NCBI RefSeq assembly: GCF_000807925.1
Contig: NZ_JRVC01000001.1
Span: 310,001 to 374,000 of the forward strand
From: Novosphingobium subterraneum
GTDB lineage: Bacteria; Pseudomonadota; Alphaproteobacteria; Sphingomonadales; Sphingomonadaceae
DNA length: 64,000 bases
Direction: 5' to 3'
Position 1 is the first letter of the stretch. Every line of letters begins with the position of its first letter. The notes beneath the pieces were generated by a model. It was not told the origin of the DNA. It saw nothing but the letters and a program-made list of their open reading frames with translations, and searched no databases. A program made the position numbers and the translations under genes. Below are positions 54,686 through 63,952 of this stretch, piece after piece.

Positions 54686-55069
54686 TCAACGCCAAGGCAA
54701 AACCGTCTTGGTGGCCAGCATAGCTTGAGCGAGGTCTCGACCATCTGAAAGCCTGCAACTGGCAACGACACGGCCGTAGCTCTGCCCGTCCGCTGAACAT
54801 CGCATCGCTGGCGCCCGCACGATGATGTGACCACTGTCGCGCTGGCCCTTCGGTCCACCTAGCAAACGAACCAAGGCATCTCTGGCCGCCACGGCAGAAG
54901 ACGACGGGCATGGGTGCCCTCGCGAGCAGGTCCCATCCATTTCGCGGGCTGCGATGCCGGCGATCCGGATCTTCGGCCCCTCCTTGCACCAGATCGGGCC
55001 ATCTCCGTCCCAGACGGCAACGGGCGTGCAGACAAAGGTTGCAGCCGAGACGAGCGTAAGAAGCCCCAT
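54686..55069 (-). CDS. Staphylococcal-nuclease-like (thermonuclease) protein
   Basis: A 127-residue protein with an N-terminal hydrophobic stretch that may be a signal peptide (GLLTLVSAATFVC) and a compact SNase-like domain: WDGDGPIWC, then IRIAGIAAREMDG, and GRVVASCRLSDGRDLAQAML. Four conserved-looking Cys could form disulfides. In family members the RxxGIxApE core carries catalytic Arg and Glu; both equivalents are partly visible (IRIAGIAARE). Possibly a periplasmic nuclease. It sits between the DUF6035 gene (30-bp gap) and the helicase gene (100-bp gap). Confidence 0.6.
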   Translation of the reverse strand: MGLLTLVSAATFVCTPVAVWDGDGPIWCKEGPKIRIAGIAAREMDGTCSRGHPCPSSSAVAARDALVRLLGGPKGQRDSGHIIVRAPAMRCSADGQSYGRVVASCRLSDGRDLAQAMLATKTVLPWR

Positions 55070-55099
55070 TAGTCGTGTCCTGTGCTGGCAGTGGTCAGC

Positions 55100-56566
55100 T
55101 TATGCCGCCGCGCGGCCTTGCTGGTCGCGATTGTCATTGTCGGGTCGTGCCTTTCGAGATGCTCCCATGGAAAGAAACGCGCACAAGCGCTCCTCATCCT
55201 TTGCCATCCTGTATTTCGGGTTCTGGGTGAGTTCAGACCGTATGGCGTCGAGCTTTGCCCTCAGCTTGCCCGTCCGATCGTCGCGATACAGCGCCTCTTT
55301 TGTTCCAAACCTGCGTAGCATGTGGCCGAAAGCGAGAAGCAGCTCGGGGTGTTGGTGGATGAGATGATGGCCGAGCTCAGTGAAACTGCTGTAGCCGAAG
55401 CCAACCGGCTTTCCCGCCCTTGCGCTCTCGATGAGATGGACGATGCGCGTAGCCGTAAGCAAGTCCGGGTATTCCCCGTCCAGACCGTATCCCATGGAAC
55501 GAAGGCGGTCATTGAGGAGAGCCCATTCCTGATTTCGAGGCATGTCATGGTCATCGCGCGTGGCATCGAGGACAAACCGAAGCACTTGCTCGCGCAGATC
55601 ATTCGCCCGGTCTTCTAGGACCTGCCTTGCAGCGGCCTGAGCAGCTGCGATCCTTTCCAAGTGCGCTGCTCTGAGTTCTTCGCGGAGCCTTGCTACCTCC
55701 TGGGCATAGTCGAAGACGATGATGGTCTCGCGGTCTACTTCGACCGTGATCTCATCCCACCGGACCAAGCGCTCGACCCACTCATCAACGATCTCATCGC
55801 CCTGAATGATCGGCTTGCGGTACCAGCATGTCATGATGAAGCTTCCTGCCGCTTCCGACGCGGCAGCACTTCGTTCATCGACAACGAAAACGTTGGAGTT
55901 GTTGCCGAACAGGATGTCATCATCGGTCATGCGACGATAGGTCGGATGGAAGTACGGCAAGACCCAGACGAGCGCCGCTCCTTCGGCACGATAGAACTCC
56001 TTCCGGCTCAGCACGACGTCCATGAAGGTTGTGCTCAGCTGCACCTCGAAGGCGAGTCTGTCGGTGTCTGTCCGCGCTGAAACGTCAGGTCGGCGCAGGC
56101 CGCAGAGACCCTCGCTTGCTTTCCAGGTCCTTTCTGAGGCCACATCCTTGAACCGTGGATCGGCCGAGAGGCTCCGCAAAAGAAGTGCCTTGACCCGCTT
56201 GTGCGCCCCGCTCTCCTGGGCACCGCGGTACTTCATGGCCCTGATATCGGCTTCGCTCAGCTGCGTCCGCGTGACAGCGGGGCACGAGCCATCTTCATGG
56301 CGATGCCGGAAGAAGAACCGCTTGGTCGTGCTGCACGCCAGATAAACCGGAACACCGCACGTCGCGCACACCAGGCGTGCGTCTTCACGTTTGACGAGCG
56401 CCTTAAGTCTCTGGCGTAGCAGAATTGCGCGCTCATACCGGAATGCCCGGATCAACCGGCGGACATTGAGCACATGGCCAGTTCGCGGGTTCCTGACAGC
56501 GTCAATCTCGGGCTTTGTCACCGCCGATGCCCATGCCAGCGGATCGACGGTCGTGTTTCCAACCAT
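55100..56566 (-). CDS. DUF6035/CoiA-like nuclease-domain protein
   Basis: A 488-residue protein. A zinc-ribbon-like region (LVCATCGVPVYLAC, then HEDGSC with His) at residues ~63-100 precedes a PD-(D/E)XK-type motif: RRPDVSARTDTDRLAFEVQLS, near residues 155-180, with Asp and Glu-x-Gln. This resembles the competence-related CoiA family. The C-terminal half is helical. It may be a nuclease that acts on single-stranded or incoming DNA. It lies between the WYL gene and the SNase-like gene, all on the same strand. Confidence 0.7.
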   Translation of the reverse strand: MVGNTTVDPLAWASAVTKPEIDAVRNPRTGHVLNVRRLIRAFRYERAILLRQRLKALVKREDARLVCATCGVPVYLACSTTKRFFFRHRHEDGSCPAVTRTQLSEADIRAMKYRGAQESGAHKRVKALLLRSLSADPRFKDVASERTWKASEGLCGLRRPDVSARTDTDRLAFEVQLSTTFMDVVLSRKEFYRAEGAALVWVLPYFHPTYRRMTDDDILFGNNSNVFVVDERSAAASEAAGSFIMTCWYRKPIIQGDEIVDEWVERLVRWDEITVEVDRETIIVFDYAQEVARLREELRAAHLERIAAAQAAARQVLEDRANDLREQVLRFVLDATRDDHDMPRNQEWALLNDRLRSMGYGLDGEYPDLLTATRIVHLIESARAGKPVGFGYSSFTELGHHLIHQHPELLLAFGHMLRRFGTKEALYRDDRTGKLRAKLDAIRSELTQNPKYRMAKDEERLCAFLSMGASRKARPDNDNRDQQGRAAA

Positions 56567-56613
56567 GGTCGTCTCCTTTCCTTGTGGCAGCAGAATTCCC
56601 TCGCCCGGGAGGG

Positions 56614-57387
56614 CTAACAGCGTTCCAATCGCGCGCCCGCCTGTTTGAGCCCCCAGCGTCGCTCGACATAGAATTCGAGCGACTTGCGGACCTCGAAGCT
56701 CAGAACTTCCTGCGTGAACCCATATTCCAACCGGACAGCGGCCTGCTGTTCTTCCGTCAGACTGCTCAGCGGCCGAAGCCGGATCTCGACGAACTCCTCC
56801 CAGTCAGCATCGCGCGGAAGGTCTTCGCCGACCGGTGCCACATCGAAGGTGCTGTCGGGATGGACCCGAACCGGAACATAATCGCGCCATTCGCGGTGGT
56901 GGAAACTCCACGCCCGAACGTGCAGGCGCTCGCCGTCGGAGGCAAAATGCGCCGGTGCGATCCATTGGTTCTGACGCAGCCCACTCGACATCGACACATA
57001 GCCGATCTCGATCTTCTGCCGCTGCTCGACCGCCTGCCATAGGCGACGCATCACAAATGGGGGGCACTGCCGGGCCGGTGATGGAAGAACAGAAAGGCCG
57101 CTCGATGTGGGATGGCCGACAAACTCATCCGGCGAGCCTGCATCCTCCACAAAAGGCAGGCCGCGATGGTGGGGGTTGGCAACATAACACTTTCGGACCG
57201 TGTCGTAGCGAGGCTTCGGCTCTGCAACCCGGTCGAGATATTCCCTCAGATCGATTGCCGCTTGCGGAGACGAGATCCCGAAACGCTCGATCAGGTCCTT
57301 GCGATTCACCTGTCCGCGCCAAGTCAGGCACCGGTCGAGATAGACCAGGCGGGCGAGCATTGCCGGCTTGAGTGCAGGATCGTCCAT
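56614..57387 (-). CDS. WYL-domain transcriptional regulator (BrxR/CapW-like)
   Basis: A 257-residue regulator: winged HTH at residues ~20-60 (VNRKDLIERFGISSPQAAIDLREYL in motif terms), then a WYL domain (IEIGYVSMSSGLRQNQWIAPAHF, with WSFHHREWRDYVPVRV) and a C-terminal WCX-like extension. This layout is that of BrxR/CapW repressors that control defence genes. It is the first gene of the minus-strand defence run and is divergent from sbcD, separated by 73 bases with an AT-rich near-palindrome. It probably represses the operon until a phage-related signal is bound. Confidence 0.85.
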   Translation of the reverse strand: MDDPALKPAMLARLVYLDRCLTWRGQVNRKDLIERFGISSPQAAIDLREYLDRVAEPKPRYDTVRKCYVANPHHRGLPFVEDAGSPDEFVGHPTSSGLSVLPSPARQCPPFVMRRLWQAVEQRQKIEIGYVSMSSGLRQNQWIAPAHFASDGERLHVRAWSFHHREWRDYVPVRVHPDSTFDVAPVGEDLPRDADWEEFVEIRLRPLSSLTEEQQAAVRLEYGFTQEVLSFEVRKSLEFYVERRWGLKQAGARLERC

Positions 57388-57421
57388 GTCCGAACCCTAC
57401 TTGACGAGCTACCGCCCGTCT

Positions 57422-57436
57422 ATATAAAATTTATAT
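57422..57436. promoter_or_regulatory. AT-rich near-palindrome between WYL gene and sbcD
   Basis: The sequence ATATAAA-A-TTTATAT forms 7-bp arms around a single central base, in a 73-bp divergent promoter gap of an otherwise GC-rich region. It is a candidate operator for the WYL regulator and also overlaps possible -10 boxes for both directions. Confidence 0.45.
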
Positions 57437-57460
57437 GCACTTGGATTCGAGGACAGAATA

Positions 57461-58606
57461 ATGCGCATCTTGCACACCAGCGACTGGCATCTGGGCCGCC
57501 AATTTCATGGCCTGTCCCTCGATGAAGACCATGACCACATTCTCGTCCAGATCCTCGCGGTGATCGATGATGAACGCCCCGATGTCGTGATCATCGCCGG
57601 CGATGTTTTTGACCGGGCAAACCCGCCCCAAAGCGCGATAACCCGCCTCTCGCAGTTCCTCACAACGGTGCGGGCAGCATCCGATGCAGCGATCGTTATC
57701 ATCGCGGGCAACCACGATTCCGCCGCACAGATCGGTGCGATGGGCGTTCTTGCCGATGGCGGCGCGGCGATCGTGCGCGGACCATTGGATGAAGATGAGC
57801 GACCGCTCGTGGTTTCCGATGCGCATGGGCCAGTGGCCATTTCCGCCCTGCCCTTTGCCTTCGAATACGCCGCCCGCCTGTGTTTCGACGACGACGGCAT
57901 CGGCTGCCCTGCAGATGTCATCCGGGCCCAGCTTGCCAGCGCTCGCAAGCACGTGGCCGAGGGAATGCGCTGGGTTGTCGTGGCCCATGCCTTTGTCGAC
58001 GGCGCAGCAACCAGCGAAAGCGAACGTCCGCTCACGCGCATGGTCGGCGGGATTGAGACGGTATCGGCGGCCGCCTTTGAGGGCGCACACTATGTGGCTC
58101 TTGGGCACCTTCACCGCCCGCAACCGGTGGGACTGGATCACATCCGTTATTCCGGCGCACCTTTGGCATTCGGATTCGATGAGGAAGGTCAGCAGAAGTC
58201 GGTCAGCCTGATCGACCTTGCGGCCGACGGCACTGTCACGGTGACCGAAGTGCCGCTGCGGCCGCTGCGTCAGGTCAGAACCATCCGAGGCAAGCTGCTC
58301 GAGCTGCTCGCGGCCGCGGAAGTGTCCAATGACATCGTCCGCGTCGTTCTCACGGACGACACCCCGCAGATCGACCCGATGAAAAGGATCAGGGCCGTGT
58401 ACCCCAATGCGGTCCAGCTCGCTTACGAACGCAACGAGCGACCAGTAGAGCTGCGCCTCGAAGAGCAGCGCGCGGCGATTGATGACCCGCAGACGCTCTC
58501 CTCCGCATTCCTCGAGTTCATCCGTGGTGAGCCCCTGTCGGATGCGGAGGGGCAGATTGTGGCCTCCGCGCTGCAATCCTTCGCTACGATGGAGGAAGAA
58601 GCATGA
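57461..58606 (+). CDS. sbcD: SbcD, exonuclease subunit D
   Basis: A 381-residue Mre11-like phosphoesterase: metal motifs SDWHLGR (residues 7-13), GDVFDRANP, GNHDS, and late HAF and GHLHRP. With SbcC it trims hairpins and DNA ends, including those at palindromes or phage replication intermediates. ATG 57461 is at the usual position (MRILHTSDWH). The last codons overlap the sbcC start by 4 nt (ATGA). Confidence 0.93.
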   Translation: MRILHTSDWHLGRQFHGLSLDEDHDHILVQILAVIDDERPDVVIIAGDVFDRANPPQSAITRLSQFLTTVRAASDAAIVIIAGNHDSAAQIGAMGVLADGGAAIVRGPLDEDERPLVVSDAHGPVAISALPFAFEYAARLCFDDDGIGCPADVIRAQLASARKHVAEGMRWVVVAHAFVDGAATSESERPLTRMVGGIETVSAAAFEGAHYVALGHLHRPQPVGLDHIRYSGAPLAFGFDEEGQQKSVSLIDLAADGTVTVTEVPLRPLRQVRTIRGKLLELLAAAEVSNDIVRVVLTDDTPQIDPMKRIRAVYPNAVQLAYERNERPVELRLEEQRAAIDDPQTLSSAFLEFIRGEPLSDAEGQIVASALQSFATMEEEA

Positions 58607-61600
58607 GGCCGATCAAGCTCACCCTCAGCGCTTTCGGTCCCTATGGCGGCGCGGAGACGATTGATTTCCGCGAAGCGACGGATGCCGGCCTTTTCGGGAT
58701 TTACGGTCCAACCGGATCAGGCAAGTCGTCGATCTTCAGCGCGATTTCTTTCGCCCTGTTTGGCGAGGGGGCCAAGGAGGAGCAAGGCATCGGTACGATG
58801 CGCTCTGACTTTGCGCCTGAGGATCTGCTGACCGAGGTGAGCCTGCAATTCGAACTGGGCTCCAAGCGATATTATGTCAGGCGTCAACCTGACCAGGCAC
58901 GGCCGAAGGCGCGAGGCGAGGGTCACACCATGCAGCCACACGCTGCCTGGCTGTTCGACGTATCGGACGTCGCCATCGATGATGTCGGTCCGGATAACTC
59001 GGGCGTTCCGATCGCAGAAAAGAAGGTCGGCGCCGTCCTCAGCCACGTCGAAGGTCTTCTCGGCTATGGCGCACAACAGTTCCGCCAGATTGTCCTGTTG
59101 CCGCAAGGGAGGTTCGAGCGTTTCCTGGTGTCGAACAGCAAGGACCGGCTCGAGATTCTGCGGGAGCTGTTCGACGTCTCTCTGTACCGCCGGCTCACCG
59201 AAAAGCTCAAAGCCGATGCCGCGAACATCAGACGCGAGATCGAAGACGGCTACCGCTTACACGCAAGCCGCCTTCAAACCGAGGGCTACAGCAGCTCGGA
59301 CGAGCTCGCCGACGGCATCGCCTCGGCACTTGAACGGTACGAATTTGCCCAGCTGGCAGTCTCGGAGACAGCGGCCGTGCTCGCTGTTGCCAACAAAGCC
59401 TATGCGGCCGCTGAAGAGCAGGAAAAGCGCTTTGTCGAAGTCGAGGCTGCGTCGGCTGCACTCAAGCAGCTCGAGGCACAGGGCCAGACTTTCGAGGCGA
59501 TGCGAACCCGCAGATCCCAGGCCGATTTGGCGCGGCGCATATCGGACCTCGACGCCAGCGTTGCCGATGCCCAGAGGCGCTACCGCGAAGCGATTGATGC
59601 GCACGCCAGCGCTGAAGTCGAAGCACGAGAGGCAAGCGAGGCTCTTTCGGCAGCGAATGCGACGCTGCTCGATCTCCGCTCCCGCGATCATGAGATCGAA
59701 GACATCACGCGCAAGATCGACCAGCTGAACCGCCACAAGCAAGTTCTGGTGGATGCCGCCGAGCGTCTGGCTGGCCTTGAAGCCGCCGAGGCAGGGCTGG
59801 AAAAAGCAAAACAGGCTCACTCTCAAGCCGCCGACGCTGAGGCACAGGCTGCTGATCTCTGCGAAGAGAAGGAGGCGGCGCTCGCGGCGGCCCAAGCCAA
59901 TGGTCTTGAGCGACAGAGGCTGAACGCAACTCGCGATGGTTTGAAGAGCGAAGTAGATGCAGCACAGGCCTTCGCAAAGGCAGCGCAAGATTTGGAATTG
60001 TCGCAGGAAGCCTGCGAGAAGGCATCAAAAATCGCCCGCGACGCACAGGCCCGCCATACCGAAGCGGTCGCTGTAGCCGAGATGCACGAGCGCGCCTTCC
60101 TTGCAGCCCAGGCCAGCGTCCTTGCCCAGCGATTGCAGGACGGGCACCCCTGCCCGGTTTGCGGCGCCAGCGACCACCCCGATCCGGCGCATGATTCAGG
60201 CGATGCGGGCGCACTCGAAAAGGCGTGGCGCAATGCTCAGGGCGCTGCGCTTGCCGCTTCAAAGGCTGATCGCGAGGCCCAGGCTGCCGCCAGCTCGGCC
60301 CGTGCCACGCTCGACGCGAAACGTGCCGTTCTGGACGGGCTCATGGAGCCAAAGCGCGACGTGAGCGAGATCGATGGCGATCTGCAACACGTCCTTGGCC
60401 AGATCAGCGGTTTGGGCCCGGACGTCGATATCGGCCTTCTCACCGAGGAACTGGATGACGCACGCACGCGCAAGCTGGCAGCGACGGCGGCCCTCCAACA
60501 GGCTCGAGACGCCCTCGGTAAGGCAACGCTTGCAGAGGCACTGGCCCGGCAGGCGTACGACGAGAAGATTGCATCGGTCCCCGAGAACCTGCGCCAGCAA
60601 GACACTCTGCAGACCACAATCGATACCGCCAGCGCAGACGTGAGCAGCCGGAAGCAGGCTCTTGCCGATGCCGACGCGAGGCAGCGCGAGCTCGATGCCA
60701 TTGCGATCAAGGCAGCAGCCGCACTGCAAAGCGCTTCGACCGCAGTCAGCGAAACCGGCATCGATCTCGCCGCAAAGCGATCAGCATTTGAAGCCCGCCT
60801 TACCGAGCTTGGGATCGCCGAGGCAGACTATCGCGCCGCGATCCCCGACATTGCCGAGATCCCTGCACTGGAGCAGGCAATCGCGGGTTATGACACCGCC
60901 CTTGTTGAAGCCCGCGCGCGGGAAACGATGGCAAGAAACGCGGTCGGCAACGCGCAGCGGCAAAGCCTCGAACCCTACCGTCTGAGCTGCGCGCAGGCAC
61001 AGGCCGCCGCCGACGAGGCAGTGAAGCAGAGCGCTGCTGCTCAGCAGAAACACCAATCGCTTGTCGAGCTGCAGACCAGTCTGGCAGACCAGCTTGAGAA
61101 CCTTCAAGCCCTTGAGCAATCGTCTGGCGCGCTGCGGGGAATTGCGGAAGCCTTCGACGGTCAGAACGAGATGCGGACCAGTCTCGAGACATTCGCCATC
61201 GGTGCGATGTTCGATCAGGTTCTCGAAGCAGCGAACCTGCGCCTCGATCCCATGACCAGTGGCCGGTATCGCTTTGAGCGCGATACCGTCAGTGTTGGAG
61301 GCCGATCCAAGAGAGGGCTGGACGTTCGGGTCCACGACATCGAGACTGGCCGCGCCCGCGAGATTATCACGCTTTCAGGCGGTGAGACTTTTATCGCAGC
61401 TTTGTCCCTCGCGCTCGGGCTGTCCGACATCGTCGAGATGACAAACGGTGCCATCCGGCTCGACACCATTTTCATCGATGAAGGCTTCGGCAGCCTCGAT
61501 ACGGAAAACGACGCCGGAACGCTCGATCAGGTTCTGCAGGTGCTTCAGAATATCGTGGGCGAACGGCGCGCGGTAGGGCTTATCTCGCACGTGCCTTTGG

Positions 61601-61677
61601 TCCAGCAGGCAGTCCCTAACGGCTTTACGGTCCACAAAGGAACCAACGGGAGCCAGATCACGGTCAGGGCTGCCTGA
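58603..61677 (+). CDS. sbcC: SbcC, ATPase subunit of exonuclease SbcCD
   Basis: A 1024-residue Rad50-like SMC ATPase. Walker A GPTGSGKSS lies near residue 35, long coiled-coil arms flank a zinc hook (CPVCGAS near 517), the ABC signature LSGGETFIAALSLALGLSD lies near 924, and Walker B is FIDEGFG near 953. It powers SbcD. Length is ordinary for the family. It may support the defence island by destroying foreign DNA with hairpins, though SbcCD is also a housekeeping repair complex. Confidence 0.93.
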   Translation: MRPIKLTLSAFGPYGGAETIDFREATDAGLFGIYGPTGSGKSSIFSAISFALFGEGAKEEQGIGTMRSDFAPEDLLTEVSLQFELGSKRYYVRRQPDQARPKARGEGHTMQPHAAWLFDVSDVAIDDVGPDNSGVPIAEKKVGAVLSHVEGLLGYGAQQFRQIVLLPQGRFERFLVSNSKDRLEILRELFDVSLYRRLTEKLKADAANIRREIEDGYRLHASRLQTEGYSSSDELADGIASALERYEFAQLAVSETAAVLAVANKAYAAAEEQEKRFVEVEAASAALKQLEAQGQTFEAMRTRRSQADLARRISDLDASVADAQRRYREAIDAHASAEVEAREASEALSAANATLLDLRSRDHEIEDITRKIDQLNRHKQVLVDAAERLAGLEAAEAGLEKAKQAHSQAADAEAQAADLCEEKEAALAAAQANGLERQRLNATRDGLKSEVDAAQAFAKAAQDLELSQEACEKASKIARDAQARHTEAVAVAEMHERAFLAAQASVLAQRLQDGHPCPVCGASDHPDPAHDSGDAGALEKAWRNAQGAALAASKADREAQAAASSARATLDAKRAVLDGLMEPKRDVSEIDGDLQHVLGQISGLGPDVDIGLLTEELDDARTRKLAATAALQQARDALGKATLAEALARQAYDEKIASVPENLRQQDTLQTTIDTASADVSSRKQALADADARQRELDAIAIKAAAALQSASTAVSETGIDLAAKRSAFEARLTELGIAEADYRAAIPDIAEIPALEQAIAGYDTALVEARARETMARNAVGNAQRQSLEPYRLSCAQAQAAADEAVKQSAAAQQKHQSLVELQTSLADQLENLQALEQSSGALRGIAEAFDGQNEMRTSLETFAIGAMFDQVLEAANLRLDPMTSGRYRFERDTVSVGGRSKRGLDVRVHDIETGRAREIITLSGGETFIAALSLALGLSDIVEMTNGAIRLDTIFIDEGFGSLDTENDAGTLDQVLQVLQNIVGERRAVGLISHVPLVQQAVPNGFTVHKGTNGSQITVRAA

Positions 61678-61812
61678 ATGGGCAATCGGCAGTCGTTTTG
61701 CATTGTAACACAATGAAGTAACAACATGCGGAGCGGTCTATAATCGGCAAAGTGGCTCGACAGTTCGCGGATTATCGGCCTAGATTTGAATCAGTTTCCA
61801 GCGGGAGCGTTG

Positions 61813-62022
61813 ATGAGGCACTACGAGGATTTCAAGCGTTTGCTTGCCGCGATTGAAGCATATCGCGCCGACGCAAGCATTCCCGTTGATGCTGAACAAG
61901 TCGACGCCGCTTGCGCACGAATTCTGACCCATGATCCCTTTGATGAAACCGCCATTGAATGGAAACGGATTGCTGAATTTGTGAAGGAGCTCAACGGGGG
62001 CGATTGGCCGCCGACCGGTTGA
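61813..62022 (+). CDS. Small hypothetical protein
   Basis: A 69-residue soluble protein with amphipathic helices (MRHYEDFKRLLAAIEAYRAD, then EQVDAACARILTHDPFDETAIEWKRIAEFVKEL). No family recognised. ATG 61813 with GGGAG just upstream is preferred over an in-frame TTG at 61786. It is separated from sbcC by 135 bp and from the next gene by 30 bp, so the two small genes may be one unit. Confidence 0.5.
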   Translation: MRHYEDFKRLLAAIEAYRADASIPVDAEQVDAACARILTHDPFDETAIEWKRIAEFVKELNGGDWPPTG

Positions 62023-62052
62023 TGATCCACTCTTCGCTGCTATCCTCCGGCA

Positions 62053-62718
62053 ATGCCCAACGGAATCGACCAGCTCTATCGGACCGCGATCGAGAAGCTC
62101 GCCAAAAGCGCTGATGCCGATATCGAGCATCTCCGCCGCGCAGTGATCCGGGGCGACGGTGTACCCCTTGAGCCCGACCCACGCCTTCTCGCCGAGGCGT
62201 CTGGTAAAGGCGCGGATTGGGGGGAATATGCGTTTGGCGAACTCCGCGCATTTGGCTTCATTGTGGCAGATGTGGCTAGGTTTGTTTGGTATCGGCCGAC
62301 CAAGAACGAAATGTGGGAGCGGCAGGCGGTTCTAGCCGGGATCGAGGCTACGGCTATCGTCAGACTGGTCTCGATGGACCTTTCTCCTGCCATCCCTGAA
62401 ATACAGAGGCGGCTAGAAGCATTCGACCGAACTGCGGCTTCCGGCAAAGCGCTCGCCTCACTCCTCGCGCACCAGAAATTGATGGTCAGTGTCGTCGCAG
62501 CGACAGGCGAAGTCGCCACGCTCGAGGAATATGCAAGGCGCGCCAGCGTTGCACAGGTCTATGCGCGAGCAGCGACCCTGGAGCTGACGGATGTAGAGGG
62601 CATGACGACATCTGCCCGAACCATGGTCCAATTGCTTTGTAAGGGCGACGCGCGCGATTGCGCTGCCGCTGCGACTGCCATGCGGATCCACCCCCGGCAG
62701 CCCGCCTTTGCGGCTTGA
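62053..62718 (+). CDS. Hypothetical helical protein
   Basis: A 221-residue protein without recognised domain, largely alpha-helical, with a Trp-rich middle segment (FIVADVARFVWYRPTKNEMW) and an acidic-basic pattern. No signal peptide. It ends 14 bases before the convergent GntR gene. Codon usage is like that of its neighbours, so it is probably real. I cannot assign a function. Confidence 0.5.
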   Translation: MPNGIDQLYRTAIEKLAKSADADIEHLRRAVIRGDGVPLEPDPRLLAEASGKGADWGEYAFGELRAFGFIVADVARFVWYRPTKNEMWERQAVLAGIEATAIVRLVSMDLSPAIPEIQRRLEAFDRTAASGKALASLLAHQKLMVSVVAATGEVATLEEYARRASVAQVYARAATLELTDVEGMTTSARTMVQLLCKGDARDCAAAATAMRIHPRQPAFAA

Positions 62719-62731
62719 GATGTGAGCGCTG

Positions 62732-63514
62732 CTACAAGGGATGCGCGGCCACGCCGGCATCACTCAGTGGACCAAGCAGCGGGCGCGCAGCCTTCGTACT
62801 CCCTGTATACGTCGGCAATCCGCTGACCTGGGGCTCGATGGCCTGAAGGGCGTGATACTGGGCGCTTTTTGGAAAGTCTTTGCGCTCCATCTGCTCGATC
62901 AACTTGTGGAGCGCCGGCGCGGTTGAATCGAAGAAGAAGCGGCTCGCTTTCCGTACGCCATCAAGATCACCCGCGCGCGCCGCGACCAGATAGCTGTCCG
63001 CAGCTTCAACCAGGAAACCCGTGCGCTCGGCATAGATGTCAGAGAGCCAGAGCAGCCTGAAAAAGGCCTGCGGGATGAACTGCTCGACCAGCTCGGACAA
63101 GGTGCTCTGCGGTCCTCCCAGAATGATCGTCGCGAAGGACATCGCCCCGAGAAAGAACGCCTCATCCTCCACTGCATGGCTGCGGACGTCCTTTTCAAGG
63201 CTCTCGGCCACCGCCTGCAACCGCGCACCTCCCGCCAATGCCAGACGAAGGGCGCCGATCTCGACGATCGCTCCCAGCGCAAGGCGCCATTCCTCGATCT
63301 GTTCTCTCGTGAAGGTCGAAACAACATAGGCACGGCCACGCTTGGTGAGATAGCCCCCGACACCCAGCGAAACCAGAAGATGGCGAGCCATCGACAACGA
63401 CACGCCGGTATGCGCGACAATGTCGTCAGCTGTCATCGACGTACCGGGCGGCAAGTCGCCCAGCATGACCCGCTCACGCAGCTCGATATAGGTCGCGTCA
63501 ATCTTCGACAGCAT
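62732..63514 (-). CDS. GntR-family (FCD-type) transcriptional regulator
   Basis: A 260-residue regulator: an N-terminal winged HTH (YIELRERVMLGDLPPGTSM, then DDIVAHTGVSLSMARHLLVSL) at residues ~9-60 and a C-terminal all-helical FCD-like effector domain with the LALGAIVEIGALRLALAGG helix. Typical ligands are organic acids. The usual metal His of FCD proteins is not obvious. No target operon is adjacent, so its role is open. Confidence 0.75.
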   Translation of the reverse strand: MLSKIDATYIELRERVMLGDLPPGTSMTADDIVAHTGVSLSMARHLLVSLGVGGYLTKRGRAYVVSTFTREQIEEWRLALGAIVEIGALRLALAGGARLQAVAESLEKDVRSHAVEDEAFFLGAMSFATIILGGPQSTLSELVEQFIPQAFFRLLWLSDIYAERTGFLVEAADSYLVAARAGDLDGVRKASRFFFDSTAPALHKLIEQMERKDFPKSAQYHALQAIEPQVSGLPTYTGSTKAARPLLGPLSDAGVAAHPL

Positions 63515-63693
63515 GAATTCCCCACGGCTCGCCCACCATGGCGCTTGCCGCTCTCTACGGGCTTCAACTTAGCATAACGCCTGCGAAATGCAGCCTCCTA
63601 TGCCGCTTCGCTCAACTCCAGCCAGTCCCCAACACCACCTCCAATCGTTGTCATCGAACCATGATAATGGTATGTTCAGATTGGAGAAAGACG

Positions 63694-63906
63694 ATGGAAG
63701 ACTATGAAAACTGGCGAACTGTCGATTTCTCGAAACGAGCAATACCTGACGACCTGACTGGGAATGGTGATCCAGATTTCTTGAAATCACGTATTCCAGA
63801 AAACGATGCCCGATCTCATCTGGATAGCCACCCCAGAAACAGCGCTGGACCTTGGATCGTGATTTTGGTTTCCATCGGTTTCATCGCATTCAGCTTGCTC
63901 AGCTGA
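63694..63906 (+). CDS. Small tail-anchored-type membrane protein
   Basis: A 70-residue protein with a charged N-terminal region (MEDYENWRTVDFSKRA, NDARSHLDSHPRNS) and a single C-terminal hydrophobic helix (GPWIVILVSIGFIAFSLLS), so a membrane-anchored peptide. GGAGAAAG precedes ATG 63694. The ORF is AT-richer than its neighbours. Function unknown. Confidence 0.45.
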   Translation: MEDYENWRTVDFSKRAIPDDLTGNGDPDFLKSRIPENDARSHLDSHPRNSAGPWIVILVSIGFIAFSLLS

Positions 63907-63952
63907 TAACTGCGAGATCGTATCCGGGCGCTGCCACAACTCCCCATCCGCT

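Noticed and set aside
57431..58576. 381-codon minus-strand open frame over sbcD
   Set aside because: Shadow of sbcD, which has all family motifs on the plus strand.
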